Source: Labia minor | Lineage: Eukaryota > Arthropoda > Insecta > Dermaptera > Spongiphoridae | Length of the DNA: 64,000 bases | Reading direction: 5' to 3' | Assembly (NCBI GenBank): GCA_963082975.1 | Contig: OY720344.1 | Location: 14,185,580 to 14,249,579, forward strand | In this document: one piece after another, positions 1 to 9,848 of the stretch | Position numbering within the stretch: the first letter of the stretch is position 1 | How the letters are laid out: each line of letters begins with the position of its first letter | Notes under the pieces: generated by a model | Told to the model about the DNA's origin: nothing | Seen by the model: the letters and a program-made list of their open reading frames with translations, nothing else | The model's database searches: none | Translations under genes and position numbers: made by a program

Positions 1-609
1 TATCTCGCAAATTTGAATTGGATTAAATAACATATATTAATTTAAATTAAATTAAATTAATTAAATTATAAATTATAATTAATAAATAATATTTATTAAA
101 CCAGCGCATGTTTGGCTCTTTGTTGATGGCACCACGTCACGTGTTGGCGCGTGAGATTTGCAGTGTTAAAAAATTAATTCTGGTACTTTCGGGGATTCAA
201 TCAAGCTGAAATTCTAATATAGCAGTTTTATACAATTATTTATTAATCCTGTGAAAAATTATCAAACATATATCTTTATTTTTACGGTCACTTTAGAAGA
301 AAAAAAATCAAAATGTTGTAGGTAATGACCCTCTTCCGGTTGAGCTACATTTCTCAAAAGTTGATAGAAAACTATGAATTTTGAATAATGCCCATGTACC
401 AAATTTCATCATTCTAGCTCAAACCGTTTTTGCGTAATCTTGGTTACATACATACACACACACATATATACACACACACAGACACACACACACACACAGA
501 GAGTGACATTTTTCTCAGCCTTAGTGAAAATGATTCAGGAACCTTCAAAACTTATAAAAACATCAAAATCTCAACATCGAAAATTTTCGTGATCTCTTAC
601 GAGATAGTA
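1..609 (+). repeat. Family B interspersed repeat, copy B1 (Helentron/HINE-like, non-coding)
   Basis: The stretch begins TATCTCGCAAATTTGAATTG and ends at a TCTCTTACGAGATAGTA hairpin remnant. The same sequence recurs at 53462-54030 (inverted) and 55860-56589, which defines it as an interspersed repeat. Inside are an (AC)n tract at about 455-500 and the block TCAAACCGTTTTTGCGTAAT. The 7-bp ends TATCTCG and CGAGATA are inverted. An open frame here (430-666) is only translated microsatellite and repeat. Class assignment to Helentron-associated elements is an inference from the hairpin end and microsatellite core. The left end may extend beyond the window. Confidence 0.6.
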
Positions 610-3035
610 AAAATTGAAATTCACTACTTAAATAGAAACTTACAATTGAAAATACATAAATTGTGATAAAATAGTGGTTCGTGAGATGGGAGGGGGGAGA
701 AGGATCTTCGCCTTTCAAACACTTGGCAAGTCATTTTAAAATCCAAGAAAAGTAGACTTGAAGGCTTTGTCAAATAGGCGAGACACCCTACCAAAACATT
801 CACTCTTTATTTGTGACACTTCATTACACACCTCCCCAGTAAACTTATTCTCCATTCATAGTTTATGTCGATCATCTCAACAGATTGTATTTATATTGAA
901 AAAAACATTTTTCGAATATATATAATATCTATTTTATTTGAAATTTTATTTCCAAACAAAAATGAAAAAGAAGAATTTATGAAGTTTTAGAATCATGAAC
1001 AATTTGAAATTTTTTTAAATTAAAATCAGTTAATAAATATTAAAAATATTTTTTCATAAACGTCTGTTTAAGTTCATTTAACTCTCAACTTTTCGATTAT
1101 ATCGTTTTATTTTATATGTTAAATTATTGAAGTAATGATGATACATATAAAAGTGTTTTAGGTATATAAAAAAAAAAAATTTTCAATGATACCTCCTAAT
1201 AAAATTAAAATTATTATTTAAAATGGAAAAAAATATTAATTTTTCATACGAAATATTCATGAAAACAATTGAATGTGTATTCAAGTGGCTATTATTGGCA
1301 ATCATTAAATGCACGTGACGAGTTTCCAGTGCGGTATTTTCGTGGTCTACCCGAAAATACTTTGAGTTTCTGGTCAGAGCTGTCTAAGTGTGATTTAAAT
1401 ACTCTCAACTAACTATTACATAAATTTTCCTATGATCCCATACAATGCTTAGGAAAATGTTTGCATTCCCTTGAAATTAATTCTAAAGTGAATCTTTAGC
1501 AATTAATCCTATAAAATTGATTTCTGATGTTTCAAAGATTTTTTTTTTTTTTATCTTTTAAAAATTCAATCAAATTATGTTTTATTAGTGAAAATATATC
1601 ATAATTGCTATGAAAATAAATTAAATAAATATTAATGAAATTAATTACAAATAAATTTATAAAAGTTTATAAATTAGAAAATATTACAAATAAAATATCG
1701 ATTGTAAGTGAATGCTCTAAAAATTGATTATCCTATTCCTATATTAAATCAAATTATTAAAATAAATGTCTTAAATTAAATAAAGTTTGTTTGTTTGTTT
1801 GTTTTTTGTGTGTAAATAAATGGTAAAAAAGTATTTTTTTACTTCAAAATTAAGGTTATTTTTTAGTAAATAAATAATCGAATGAAAAATAAATAATAAA
1901 AAACACTGCGTTTTATCAATCCATTACGGGTCAAACTTATAGATATACAAAATAATTGCATAAGGAACAATATTTTTGTTTAACATTGCTCAATAATGAA
2001 TTTAGTAATCATCCTTTTAATCTAATCACTTACCACTTAAAATACACAAAAGTGATTGATTGTGGCATTTTATAGCATTTACATTACTTTTACATTATAA
2101 AAAAAAGATTTTAATTAAAAGTAATTAATAATAATTCCTAACTTACCTGTTAAATATATTTATATTAAATGACGCATGATAATGTCTATGATAATGTCAA
2201 AGAATAATGGGATCTCAAAAAAGTAAAAGAAAAAATTCTCGGTTATTTTTTTTTTTTTAAATTAAAAAAATTATATATTTCTAAATTTATATTACATAAA
2301 ATTAACAATTTTCTAAATAGTTCATTGAAATTAAATTGTCACACATCAATTGATCAACACATCAATGATTTGAATAAAAAGAATAGATATACAAGAGAGG
2401 TTGAAAATTGTATTGATGAAATAAGGACAACAAAACGGAAAGGCAAATAGCAATTTGTTGTAGTATTTTATTTGAAAATAACATAAAGAAGCAATCAATA
2501 GGTTTATAGTAGTTTTACGATATTTTAATGGTTGTGTTGGTGGTAAAATTTATATTAAAAAAAAAAAAATTGCCTGCTATAAAATCAATTGGCATAAATG
2601 ATATAAAAGTGAATGAACATTATTAAATTAAATGGAAAAAAAGAAAAATTAAAAGATAAGATATTAAATCGAACAATAAAATAAAATATACAATCGAAAT
2701 ATATATAAATGATAAAAAATTACTTGATAAGTATTTAAAATTAATATTTAGTGAGTTATAAAGAATTTTTATATTAATGCTCTCTCAAACACTGTGCCGC
2801 GAGATTATGAGGCTCTTAAGCATTTCCGACTTTTTTTCTAAATTTTTTCAATTTGGTTCTAAAAAAAAGAAAACTTGAAAGAATAAAGTTTGTGATAAGG
2901 TGTAGAATTTAATTTATTTTATAAGAGTAAGAAATGAAAGAAATTACAAAATTTTAGATTATTTAGAAATAAAGTTATTTCTCTTTATGTGTTCATATTT
3001 GTTTGTCGTTGTTTTGGGTTCGGGTGTTTAATTTT
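610..3035. other. AT-rich stretch without recognisable genes
   Basis: No coding region or TE was recognised. It holds homopolymer A/T runs, a (GTTT)n tract near 1786-1804 and AT-rich low-complexity DNA. A slightly more complex patch at about 1308-1385 has no identifiable content. Confidence 0.6.
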
Positions 3036-3785
3036 TTTTACCGACCGACGATAGTAAGGGAGGTATTGTTTTCACACCAAATTTCACATGTGGAGATTTT
3101 TACATATCTCCACGAATCATGCATTTTCTTAACAGAAAAAAGTATTTTTACCGACCGACGATAGTAAGGGAGGTATTGTTTTCACACCAAATTTCACATG
3201 TGGAGATTTTTACATATCTCCACGAATCATGCATTTTCTAAACAGAAAAAAGTATTTTTAGCATGATGTCTGTCCGTCCGTCTGTCCGTCTGTCCGTCCG
3301 TATAGATGTGTACAGCCTGAACGGCTCAACCGATTTTGATGAAATTTGGTATATTTACTTAATGCATCAGTGGGATGAATTGATCAACTTTTGGTGCAAT
3401 TCCGGAAACCGGAAGTGGTAGTATTAGCGATCGACGATAGGAAGGAAAGGGTTATTTTCACACCAAAGGAGATTTTTTTATATATCACCACGAATCATGA
3501 ACTTTGTATTGGTTTTATCCTCGAGAAAAATCATATTTATTAGTTTTTTCTTGATTTAAAATTATATGACGTCATGCAGCCATTCATGACGTCACAGCCT
3601 GGTCTTGCATATATATTATAAATAAAATAAAATTAAAAATGTTTATATTTATTATTTATGTATCCATATCTGTTTTTTATTACATTAATAGATATATTAA
3701 AATTATTTGAAATTGTTTCTGTAGCTGGAAATTAATTTACTTCAAATCGTCGGTCGGTTCGGACCTGGCCACACGTCAACTTATT
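3036..3785 (+). mobile_element. Family A GTCY-core element, copy A1 (HINE/DINE-1-like), with duplicated 5' end
   Basis: The element starts TTTTTACCGACCGACGATAG and ends CGTCGGTCGGTTCGGACCTG followed by GCCACACGTCAACTTATT, so ACCGACCGACG and CGTCGGTCGGT are subterminal inverted repeats. A GTCT/GTCC tetranucleotide tract lies at 3268-3300, the hallmark of DINE-1/mini-me-type Helentron-associated elements. The first 110 bp are present twice in tandem (3040-3149 and 3150-3259). A diverged copy of this block also follows the GTCY tract (from about 3428). It has no coding capacity. Copies occur on both strands through the window. Superfamily placement is by structure, not by a search. Confidence 0.7.
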
Positions 3786-4253
3786 AGCATGATGTCTGTC
3801 CGTCTGTCCGTCCGTCCGTCTGTCCGTCCGTCTGTCCGTCCGTATAGATGTGTACAGCCTGAACGGCTTAACTGATTTTGATGAAATTTGGTATATTTAC
3901 TTAATGCATCAGTGGGATGAATTGATCAACTTTTGGTGCAAATCCGGAAACCGGAAGTGGTAGTATTAGCGATCGACGATAAGAAGGGAAGGGTTATTTT
4001 CGCACCAAATTTCACATAAGGAGATTTTTTTACATATCACCACGAAAGTATTGATTTTATCCTCGGGAAAAATCATCTTCATTATGTTTTTCTTAATTTA
4101 AAATTATATGACGTCACCCAGCCCTTCATGACGTCACAGCCTCGGGTAACGCCGGCAACGCCGGCTACTTCAGCTATATATTATAAATAAAATAAAATTA
4201 AAAATATTTATGTTATATCCATTTCTGTTTTTTATTACATTAATAGATATATT

Positions 4254-4267
4254 AAAATTATTTGAAA
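4254..4267 (+). repeat. LINE target-site duplication, left copy
   Basis: AAAATTATTTGAAA here is repeated at 9762-9775 immediately after the LINE poly(A) tail. The leading A residues merge with the tail, so the true duplication is between 10 and 14 bp. Confidence 0.85.
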
Positions 4268-4875
4268 GGAGGATTGAGTTGAACGATTACGAGGTTCGCA
4301 CGCACTCTTAGTGAGCTCCCAGTTTTTTGATATTAACTCCGTTGTTTTTTGTTTTTTTTTCCTTATTTTTTGGTGGTGGCTGTATTGTGGTGTGATTGTG
4401 CATTTCGCCAGTTTTCACAAAGGTTGGTTGATTCTATCGATACCTTTTGGACACCTTTTTTTTTGCCAAGTGTTTTAGATTGACCACCAGTGAACTTCTC
4501 CCACCATTTGCAAAGACTATAATTTCCAAGAAGTCATTTCTTTAATCTTTTTTTTTTGTATACATATATATATATATATATTTAATAAATGCTAATACTC
4601 TTAATCCTTATTAATATCTCCTCACCGAGGTCTTCCCCTCCCCTCTCCTAGAGTCACTACGATAGACCCCGTTAGTGCAAATTCCCCTTCTTTATCCTAA
4701 TCTCCTAATCCTTAATATATATATTTTTATTATTTTTATTATTGTTTTTGATATTTTCTTTCTATTGTTTTTGTTTTTATTACTGTTGTTTTTTGTTATT
4801 ATTATTGTATATTTTTGTTCAATTCTGTTTGAGTTGTAATTGTAATTATTTTGTATATATGTATGGGTGAGCATA
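4268..4875 (+). promoter_or_regulatory. LINE 5' leader with presumed internal promoter
   Basis: Full-length LINEs of this type carry an internal promoter downstream of the first transcribed base. If +1 is 4268, GGTTC at 4293-4297 resembles the arthropod downstream promoter element RGWYV near +28, but this is a weak match. The leader contains T-rich tracts and a (TA)n tract at 4560-4581. An upstream AUG at 4863 opens a 16-codon frame that overlaps the ORF1 start out of frame and ends at 4913. It could lower ORF1 initiation. Confidence 0.4.
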
Positions 4876-6168
4876 ATGTCGGACTATCCGGAATACACGT
4901 GTGTAGTTTGTAAAAAGCCTATCGTTAAGACAATAAGCCAGTGTACTGCATGCGAGAAGCAATTCTTCCACCCTGGATGTTCAAATAAGCATAAGGTGTG
5001 GAGGAAAGAGACAAAGCACTTTGTAACCTGTGAGGGCCCATTTAAGAAGGTAATGAATGACTCTCAAGCAGAGCTCGCTAGAATTGAGGCACTTCGAGAA
5101 AGAAGGACATCGGTGAGCTCGGTGACATCAGGCGACTCAGTTGTGCTCCCTGGTCCTTCCGGGAAGTATTATGAATGTGACAAGAAGTTCACAGAAATAA
5201 TTGATATCGTTCACTCTATAAAAAACGAGATGCTATGCAAAGCGGAAGTCAAAAGAGTGGTTAAAGAGATTGTAATGGAGGAACTTCAGGATTTAAAAGC
5301 TGAATTAGGAGAGATAAAGACAATCATGATGGCATTGAAGAACGGGGGAGAGAAAGAAAAAGAAAAGAATAAAACCTTTAGTGAGATTTTAAAGAGGAAC
5401 TCACGTGAACAAAATGTCCTCATGGTGAGACCAAAGGCGGGCCGTGAATGTGAGGACCTGAAGGTAGTGATGAAACAGAAGGTGGATATAGAGAATTTAC
5501 CTATAGGAGTCACTAGGTTGAGAAAGACCAAGGGTGGAGGTTTATTGATGGGCTATGAAAATGAAATGAGATCCGATAACCTACAGAGAGCTGAAAACAA
5601 CTCAGTCAAAGAAATTTTAAATAGGAAACTTGGAGACGATTTCGAAATAAATGAAATTAGAAAGAGGAAACCAAAGTTGAAAATAATAAATATTGAAAGG
5701 GATATAATGAACAAAGAGGATCATGCAATAATTGAGGCAATCAAGACTCAAAACGGTCTTGAGAGTAAAGATTTCAAAATTGTTAAAAAACTACATGGTA
5801 GAAATCAGAGAGATGATGCACAAGAGGGTGCAATCATTCTGGAGTTGGATGATAAGAGTCACTCAGAACTGCTAAAAAAACAGAAAATTAATCTTGGATG
5901 GAAGAAATGCAGAGCATTCGATCATCTCAACGTTAAAAGATGTTTTAAATGCTGGGGATTCTCACACAATGCCGCCGATTGTAAAAAGAATATATCATGC
6001 TATAAATGCAGTGGCGAACACAAGTCGGAGACATGTCAAGAGAAAATGTTTAAATGCACAAACTGTGAGGAGGCTAACTTAAAATTAAACTTAGGACTGG
6101 ACACATGTCATAGTGCTCTAAATAGAGAATGTCCCACGCTTGTTAAAAGGCTGATGAGAATGCAATAG
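4876..6168 (+). CDS. LINE ORF1 protein, gag-like RNA-binding protein (430 aa)
   Basis: ORF1 proteins bind the element's RNA and form the retrotransposition RNP. From the ATG at 4876 the protein starts MSDYPEY. A PHD-like zinc finger follows (C9, C12, C23, C26, H32, C35, with later H48 and C52). Next come a Ser-rich spacer, a probable coiled coil at about 100-160 and a charged pre-knuckle domain at about 175-345. Three zinc knuckles end the protein: C356-C359-H364-C369, C375-C378-H382-C387, and a longer third starting C394/C397. I chose ATG 4876 because the frame upstream to 4867 offers only a GTG. The frame ends MQ-stop at a UAG whose downstream reading stays open into ORF2. The PHD plus CCHC combination is known in several LINE clades. 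The function is inferred from the family. Confidence 0.88.
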   Translation: MSDYPEYTCVVCKKPIVKTISQCTACEKQFFHPGCSNKHKVWRKETKHFVTCEGPFKKVMNDSQAELARIEALRERRTSVSSVTSGDSVVLPGPSGKYYECDKKFTEIIDIVHSIKNEMLCKAEVKRVVKEIVMEELQDLKAELGEIKTIMMALKNGGEKEKEKNKTFSEILKRNSREQNVLMVRPKAGRECEDLKVVMKQKVDIENLPIGVTRLRKTKGGGLLMGYENEMRSDNLQRAENNSVKEILNRKLGDDFEINEIRKRKPKLKIINIERDIMNKEDHAIIEAIKTQNGLESKDFKIVKKLHGRNQRDDAQEGAIILELDDKSHSELLKKQKINLGWKKCRAFDHLNVKRCFKCWGFSHNAADCKKNISCYKCSGEHKSETCQEKMFKCTNCEEANLKLNLGLDTCHSALNRECPTLVKRLMRMQ

Positions 6169-6174
6169 CAATTA
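6163..6174 (+). promoter_or_regulatory. Putative leaky UAG stop (CAA-UAG-CAA-UUA) between ORF1 and ORF2
   Basis: The ORF1 stop is embedded in CAATAGCAATTA, which matches the established readthrough consensus UAG-CAR-YYA together with the favoured upstream CAA. ORF1 and ORF2 are in the same frame (4876 and 6202 differ by 442 codons), and the 11 codons between UAG and the ORF2 AUG contain no stop. Suppression would yield a fusion of about 1550 residues. The alternative is reinitiation at the ORF2 AUG (AACATGG, a good context) 33 nt downstream. Confidence 0.65.
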
Positions 6175-6201
6175 GAGGTAGAACATTTTAACAAATCAAA
6201 C

Positions 6202-9200
6202 ATGGAAATTTTGTGCTGGAACAGTCAAGGGTATTCTAATTTTAAACAAAGTGTTTATAGTGATTTTAAATATTTTAATAGTTTAGATTTAATTTGTATC
6301 TATGAGACTTGGCTTACGCAGTCACCCTCTTTGGATGATCTCCCATTGAACAATTATAACTTGTTTTTTAACAGTGCGGTCAAGGAAAAATCGAGAGGTA
6401 GGGCAAGTGGGGGTATAATAACTTATGTCAAAAATAGTTACGCGGTGGAAATTCTGGAGCAATCTAATTTGTTTATGTTCTTGAAAATTATTGGCAATAA
6501 ATTTGATTTCGTTATAGGAATTGTATATTTTTCACCTAATCAGGAAATTGATTACTGTTTGGAAGCTTTGGGGGAGATTCTACCGTTCGTCTCACTTCAC
6601 TCTGAGAATCTTATGATTACGGGCGATTTTAATGCCCGTATAGGTGATTTGAATCGGATTGATGGCGATGTCTGTTGCCAATCGTTTATTCGGCCCGATA
6701 GAGAATCTCTGGACCTAGTAATAACCACCAGAGGCAGACGCCTGATTGAATTCATGGAGGAACATGGCTTACTGGTACTCAACGGTCGAACGATTTCTGA
6801 TTGTCCGGCTCAGATTACTTATGTGGGAAACCTAGGTAAGTCTGTCATTGATCAATGCTGGATCGGATGTGGAATGATTGACAGTGTTTGTGATTTGGGG
6901 TCCTGTGTGCTGGGTACTCTCTCTGATCATATTCCAATCAGTATCTCTCTGCGGCTTGGCGATGGCGAGCTAGGGAGTGTCCCGGGGTCTCTGGTGCCAA
7001 TCACGGAATGTGTAAGGAAGAAAATTGTTTGGAACAATGGGTTGCGAGAGAACTATAACTCTGGTCTAGCGGACAGACTTGTCACGGGTGTTGATCGAAA
7101 CATTGATCGGATGAGCGACTTTCTTTTAAACTCTATAATGGAGACTGCTGGGGATTTGCGGATGATCAGATCAGTATCAGGCTCGGGGTTAATTAAGAAA
7201 GGTAATGACAGGCCTTGGTTTGGTAGGGAGTGCAGGCGGGCAAAGGAAACAATTAAGGCCTCTCTTCAGAAATGCAAAAAAAATAATTTTGACGAACAAA
7301 GTAGACTTGACTATTTAACAAAAAAGAAAGAATACAAAAGACTATTAAAGGAACAAAAGGAAATTTATAACAACGAACTAACAGACAGACTTTGCAATTC
7401 AAAAAATCCTCATGAATTCTGGAGGGCGGTGAAATCTGGAAGGGGACGAAGCAGGTCATGTAATCCTATCGAACTTGATGTCTGGGAGAATTATTTCACC
7501 TCTCTTGCCCGGACCCCCACTTTCTCTGAACGGTGCTTGACGCCAAGAACGGAATGCATGACCTTGGATAAAAATATAGAACTATTCGAAATAGAATCGG
7601 CCCTTAAAAATGCTAATAATAATAAGGCACCAGGGCCGGATCAAATACCATATGAGTTCTATAAAAACATGAATGAACATGGTAAGAATTATCTATTGGA
7701 GTTTTTCAACATCATATTTAGAGCGGAGAGATTTCCTAAATCTTGGTCGGACATTAAAATGTTTCTACTTTTCAAAAAGGGAGACCCCCATAAGCCTGAA
7801 AATTACAGGGGAATATCTCTAATCAATAATATTACAAAGATATTTACACAGGTCATGTCATCTAGATTAAATGTCTGGGCTGAGGAAGGAGGTAGGTTGC
7901 CTGAGTGTCAGTCGGGTTTCAGAAAAGGTCGCGGATGCTCTGACAATTTGTTTATTCTCAGCTCCATCATAGGCATTAAACTCAGAATGGGGAGAGGCAG
8001 ATTGATATGCGCGTTCATAGATTTTAAGAGCGCCTTTGATGGAGTTGACCACTGCTTGCTTTGGAGGAAGCTGTTTTGCCTGGGTGTGTCTAGTAAGATT
8101 ATAAGTCTGATCAAATCATTTTACGAGAACGCGAACATGTTCATTAACATGAACGGGAAAAACTCCAAGAATATTAAAATAAATAGCGGGGTTCTCCAGG
8201 GAGACACGCTCAGTCCCTTGCTATTTGCATTATTTGTAGGGGATTTTGACCAGTTTCTCAAAGATAGGGGAATTATGGGGGTTAGCATAGACGGCTACAC
8301 AGAGGTCAATTCTATATTTTACGCAGACGATCTTGTCTTATTTGCAAATACCCCTAGGGAGTTACAACACAGTTTAAATGCCCTTGAGGAATACTGTCAG
8401 TGTAATAGGTTGGAGGTGAATATTACAAAGTCTAAGGTAATGATCTTCCGTAGGGCGGGAAGGGTGCCCAGGGATTTCACATTTTACTACAAAGGAGAAA
8501 AGATGGAGATCGTGAATAAATATAATTATCTCGGAATTAATATGTATTCGTCGGGACTTTACATTAGAACGGCTGGGGATATGGTTAATAAATCTAGAGG
8601 CGCTCTGGGAATAATCAGATCTACTTTACGAAGAATGAAATCACATTCATTTTCAACACTGATTCAATTATACCAGTCATGTGTGCTTGGCGTTATGCTA
8701 TATGGTTCCGAATTGTGGGCATTGCGTTATCCGGACATCATAGAAAAGGGACAGACACACTTCTTCAAATCGATTTTTATTTTGGAAAAATCCACTCCGG
8801 GTTATGTCATCCGAGCGGAATTCGGCAGGCCGAAACTAATAACTTTTGTCGTGAAGCGTGCTATCTCATGGTTATGCAGAGTGCTTGAGATGTCCTCAGA
8901 AAGACTACCCAAAATCTGTTACAATAGATTGCTTCATCTGAGTAAGTTAGATGAGGCCAATGGAAATTACAACTGGGTAACGCAAATAAAATCCTTTTTT
9001 GAATCCAGCGACATGACAGCCTTATGGAACTCCCAAGACGCAGACATCATTAAGAAAAATTCTGAACAAATACTTGATAGATTAATGCATATAGGATTTT
9101 CGGAAGACTTGAGGGAAATCGAGTCATCCTCATACACGCCTTTGTACCGCAGACTGGATATGGTGAGAAACCATTTTATGTGGCATAGATTCCGACTATT

Positions 9201-9534
9201 TAGTTCGAGAGTGGTCGTTCAGATGAGGGTGGCTAACACAAGGACAATCCAGCTGTACGTGGGAAAAAATGGATATAAGATAGATCCAAAAGAAAATTGT
9301 AGCATTTGTAACTTAATAAAAAAGGAAAACCTTTTCCACTTACTGGTTGAGTGCCCTATCTACAGCCCGACCAGGAAAGAATATTTGAATAGATATTTAA
9401 ATACATGTGAGGCAGTGAACGAAAATAATTTCATGGAAATTCTATTGAATGTGGGGAACGAGAGACAGATAAGCGATATATATAAATACACACTAACAAT
9501 CCTGAAAATAAGAAGTTTTATAATTAATGAGTGA
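6202..9534 (+). CDS. LINE ORF2 polyprotein: APE endonuclease plus reverse transcriptase (1110 aa)
   Basis: The protein nicks target DNA and primes reverse transcription from the nick. The N-terminal endonuclease/exonuclease/phosphatase domain (about 1-245) shows N7 in WNSQG, E35 in YETW, GDFNA at 141-145 and SDH at 241-243. The reverse transcriptase spans about 470-790. It has catalytic D607 in FIDFKSAFD, LQGD at 665-668 and YADD at 707-710, followed by a KSKVMIF block and NYLGI. A C-terminal CCHC motif lies at C1033, C1036, H1046 and C1051. No RNase H domain was recognised. All catalytic residues I can see are present and the frame is uninterrupted, so the protein could be functional. It lies 33 nt after ORF1 in the same frame. 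Confidence 0.93.
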   Translation: MEILCWNSQGYSNFKQSVYSDFKYFNSLDLICIYETWLTQSPSLDDLPLNNYNLFFNSAVKEKSRGRASGGIITYVKNSYAVEILEQSNLFMFLKIIGNKFDFVIGIVYFSPNQEIDYCLEALGEILPFVSLHSENLMITGDFNARIGDLNRIDGDVCCQSFIRPDRESLDLVITTRGRRLIEFMEEHGLLVLNGRTISDCPAQITYVGNLGKSVIDQCWIGCGMIDSVCDLGSCVLGTLSDHIPISISLRLGDGELGSVPGSLVPITECVRKKIVWNNGLRENYNSGLADRLVTGVDRNIDRMSDFLLNSIMETAGDLRMIRSVSGSGLIKKGNDRPWFGRECRRAKETIKASLQKCKKNNFDEQSRLDYLTKKKEYKRLLKEQKEIYNNELTDRLCNSKNPHEFWRAVKSGRGRSRSCNPIELDVWENYFTSLARTPTFSERCLTPRTECMTLDKNIELFEIESALKNANNNKAPGPDQIPYEFYKNMNEHGKNYLLEFFNIIFRAERFPKSWSDIKMFLLFKKGDPHKPENYRGISLINNITKIFTQVMSSRLNVWAEEGGRLPECQSGFRKGRGCSDNLFILSSIIGIKLRMGRGRLICAFIDFKSAFDGVDHCLLWRKLFCLGVSSKIISLIKSFYENANMFINMNGKNSKNIKINSGVLQGDTLSPLLFALFVGDFDQFLKDRGIMGVSIDGYTEVNSIFYADDLVLFANTPRELQHSLNALEEYCQCNRLEVNITKSKVMIFRRAGRVPRDFTFYYKGEKMEIVNKYNYLGINMYSSGLYIRTAGDMVNKSRGALGIIRSTLRRMKSHSFSTLIQLYQSCVLGVMLYGSELWALRYPDIIEKGQTHFFKSIFILEKSTPGYVIRAEFGRPKLITFVVKRAISWLCRVLEMSSERLPKICYNRLLHLSKLDEANGNYNWVTQIKSFFESSDMTALWNSQDADIIKKNSEQILDRLMHIGFSEDLREIESSSYTPLYRRLDMVRNHFMWHRFRLFSSRVVVQMRVANTRTIQLYVGKNGYKIDPKENCSICNLIKKENLFHLLVECPIYSPTRKEYLNRYLNTCEAVNENNFMEILLNVGNERQISDIYKYTLTILKIRSFIINE

Positions 9535-9761
9535 GACGGAAGGTGGAATCTCTTGCGATTTATGTGGGAACTTGTACTATTAGTGTTTATTTTCTTGTTT
9601 ATAGCGTTTTTATATTTTTTTATATTTTTTATATTTATATGTGTTTGATTTATGTGTAATTTTGTAAAAATTTTGTAAATTATGAAATTGTATAATTTTG
9701 TATGCCGGATTAGGCAAAGACAAATAAATACTTATTATTATTAAAAAAAAAAAAAAAAAAA
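9535..9761 (+). other. LINE 3' UTR and poly(A) tail
   Basis: A short T-rich 3' UTR ends in CTTATTATTATT and an A run at 9743-9765. An AATAAA near 9723 could serve as a polyadenylation signal. The right target-site duplication follows directly. Confidence 0.75.
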
Positions 9762-9775
9762 AAAATTATTTGAAA
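9762..9775 (+). repeat. LINE target-site duplication, right copy
   Basis: This is AAAATTATTTGAAA, identical to 4254-4267. It continues into the interrupted family A sequence (TTGTTTCTGTAGCTGG), as in the uninterrupted copies. Confidence 0.85.
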
Positions 9776-9848
9776 TTGTTTCTGTAGCTGGAAATTAATT
9801 TATTTCAAACCGTCGGTCGGTTCGGACCTGGCCACAGGTCAACTTATT

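Larger units (their letters stand above)
4268..9761 (+). mobile_element. Full-length non-LTR retrotransposon (LINE), apparently intact
   Basis: The element is about 5.5 kb. It comprises a 5' leader (4268-4875), ORF1 (4876-6168), ORF2 (6202-9534), a short 3' UTR and a TTATTATTATTA stretch leading into poly(A). Perfect flanking duplications and the uninterrupted family A copies define both ends. Both frames are open, and base composition is visibly richer in G+C than the surroundings, so insertion is probably recent. The proteins resemble the Jockey/I/CR1 assemblage: an APE-type endonuclease at the N-terminus of ORF2, and ORF1 with CCHC knuckles. I cannot settle the clade without a tree. Confidence 0.9.
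3786..9848 (+). mobile_element. Family A element, copy A2, head-to-tail with A1 and split by the LINE
   Basis: The copy lacks the usual 5' block and starts at AGCATGATGTCTG, directly after the AACTTATT end of A1, so A1 and A2 form a head-to-tail array. It runs to 4267, is interrupted by the full-length LINE (4268-9761), and resumes at 9762 to finish with the complete 3' end at 9848. That end contains the hairpin GACCTGGCCACAGGTC (6-bp stem, 4-nt loop) followed by AACTTATT. Comparison with the uninterrupted copy at 23125-23791 gives the exact empty site of the LINE. Confidence 0.7.

Noticed and set aside
430-666. 78-aa ORF rich in His-Thr repeats
   Set aside because: It is translation of the (AC)n microsatellite within family B and has no independent support.
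3268-3300. Repeated GTCC/GTCT units considered as a CRISPR-like array
   Set aside because: They are a tetranucleotide microsatellite without unique spacers, in a eukaryotic transposable element.
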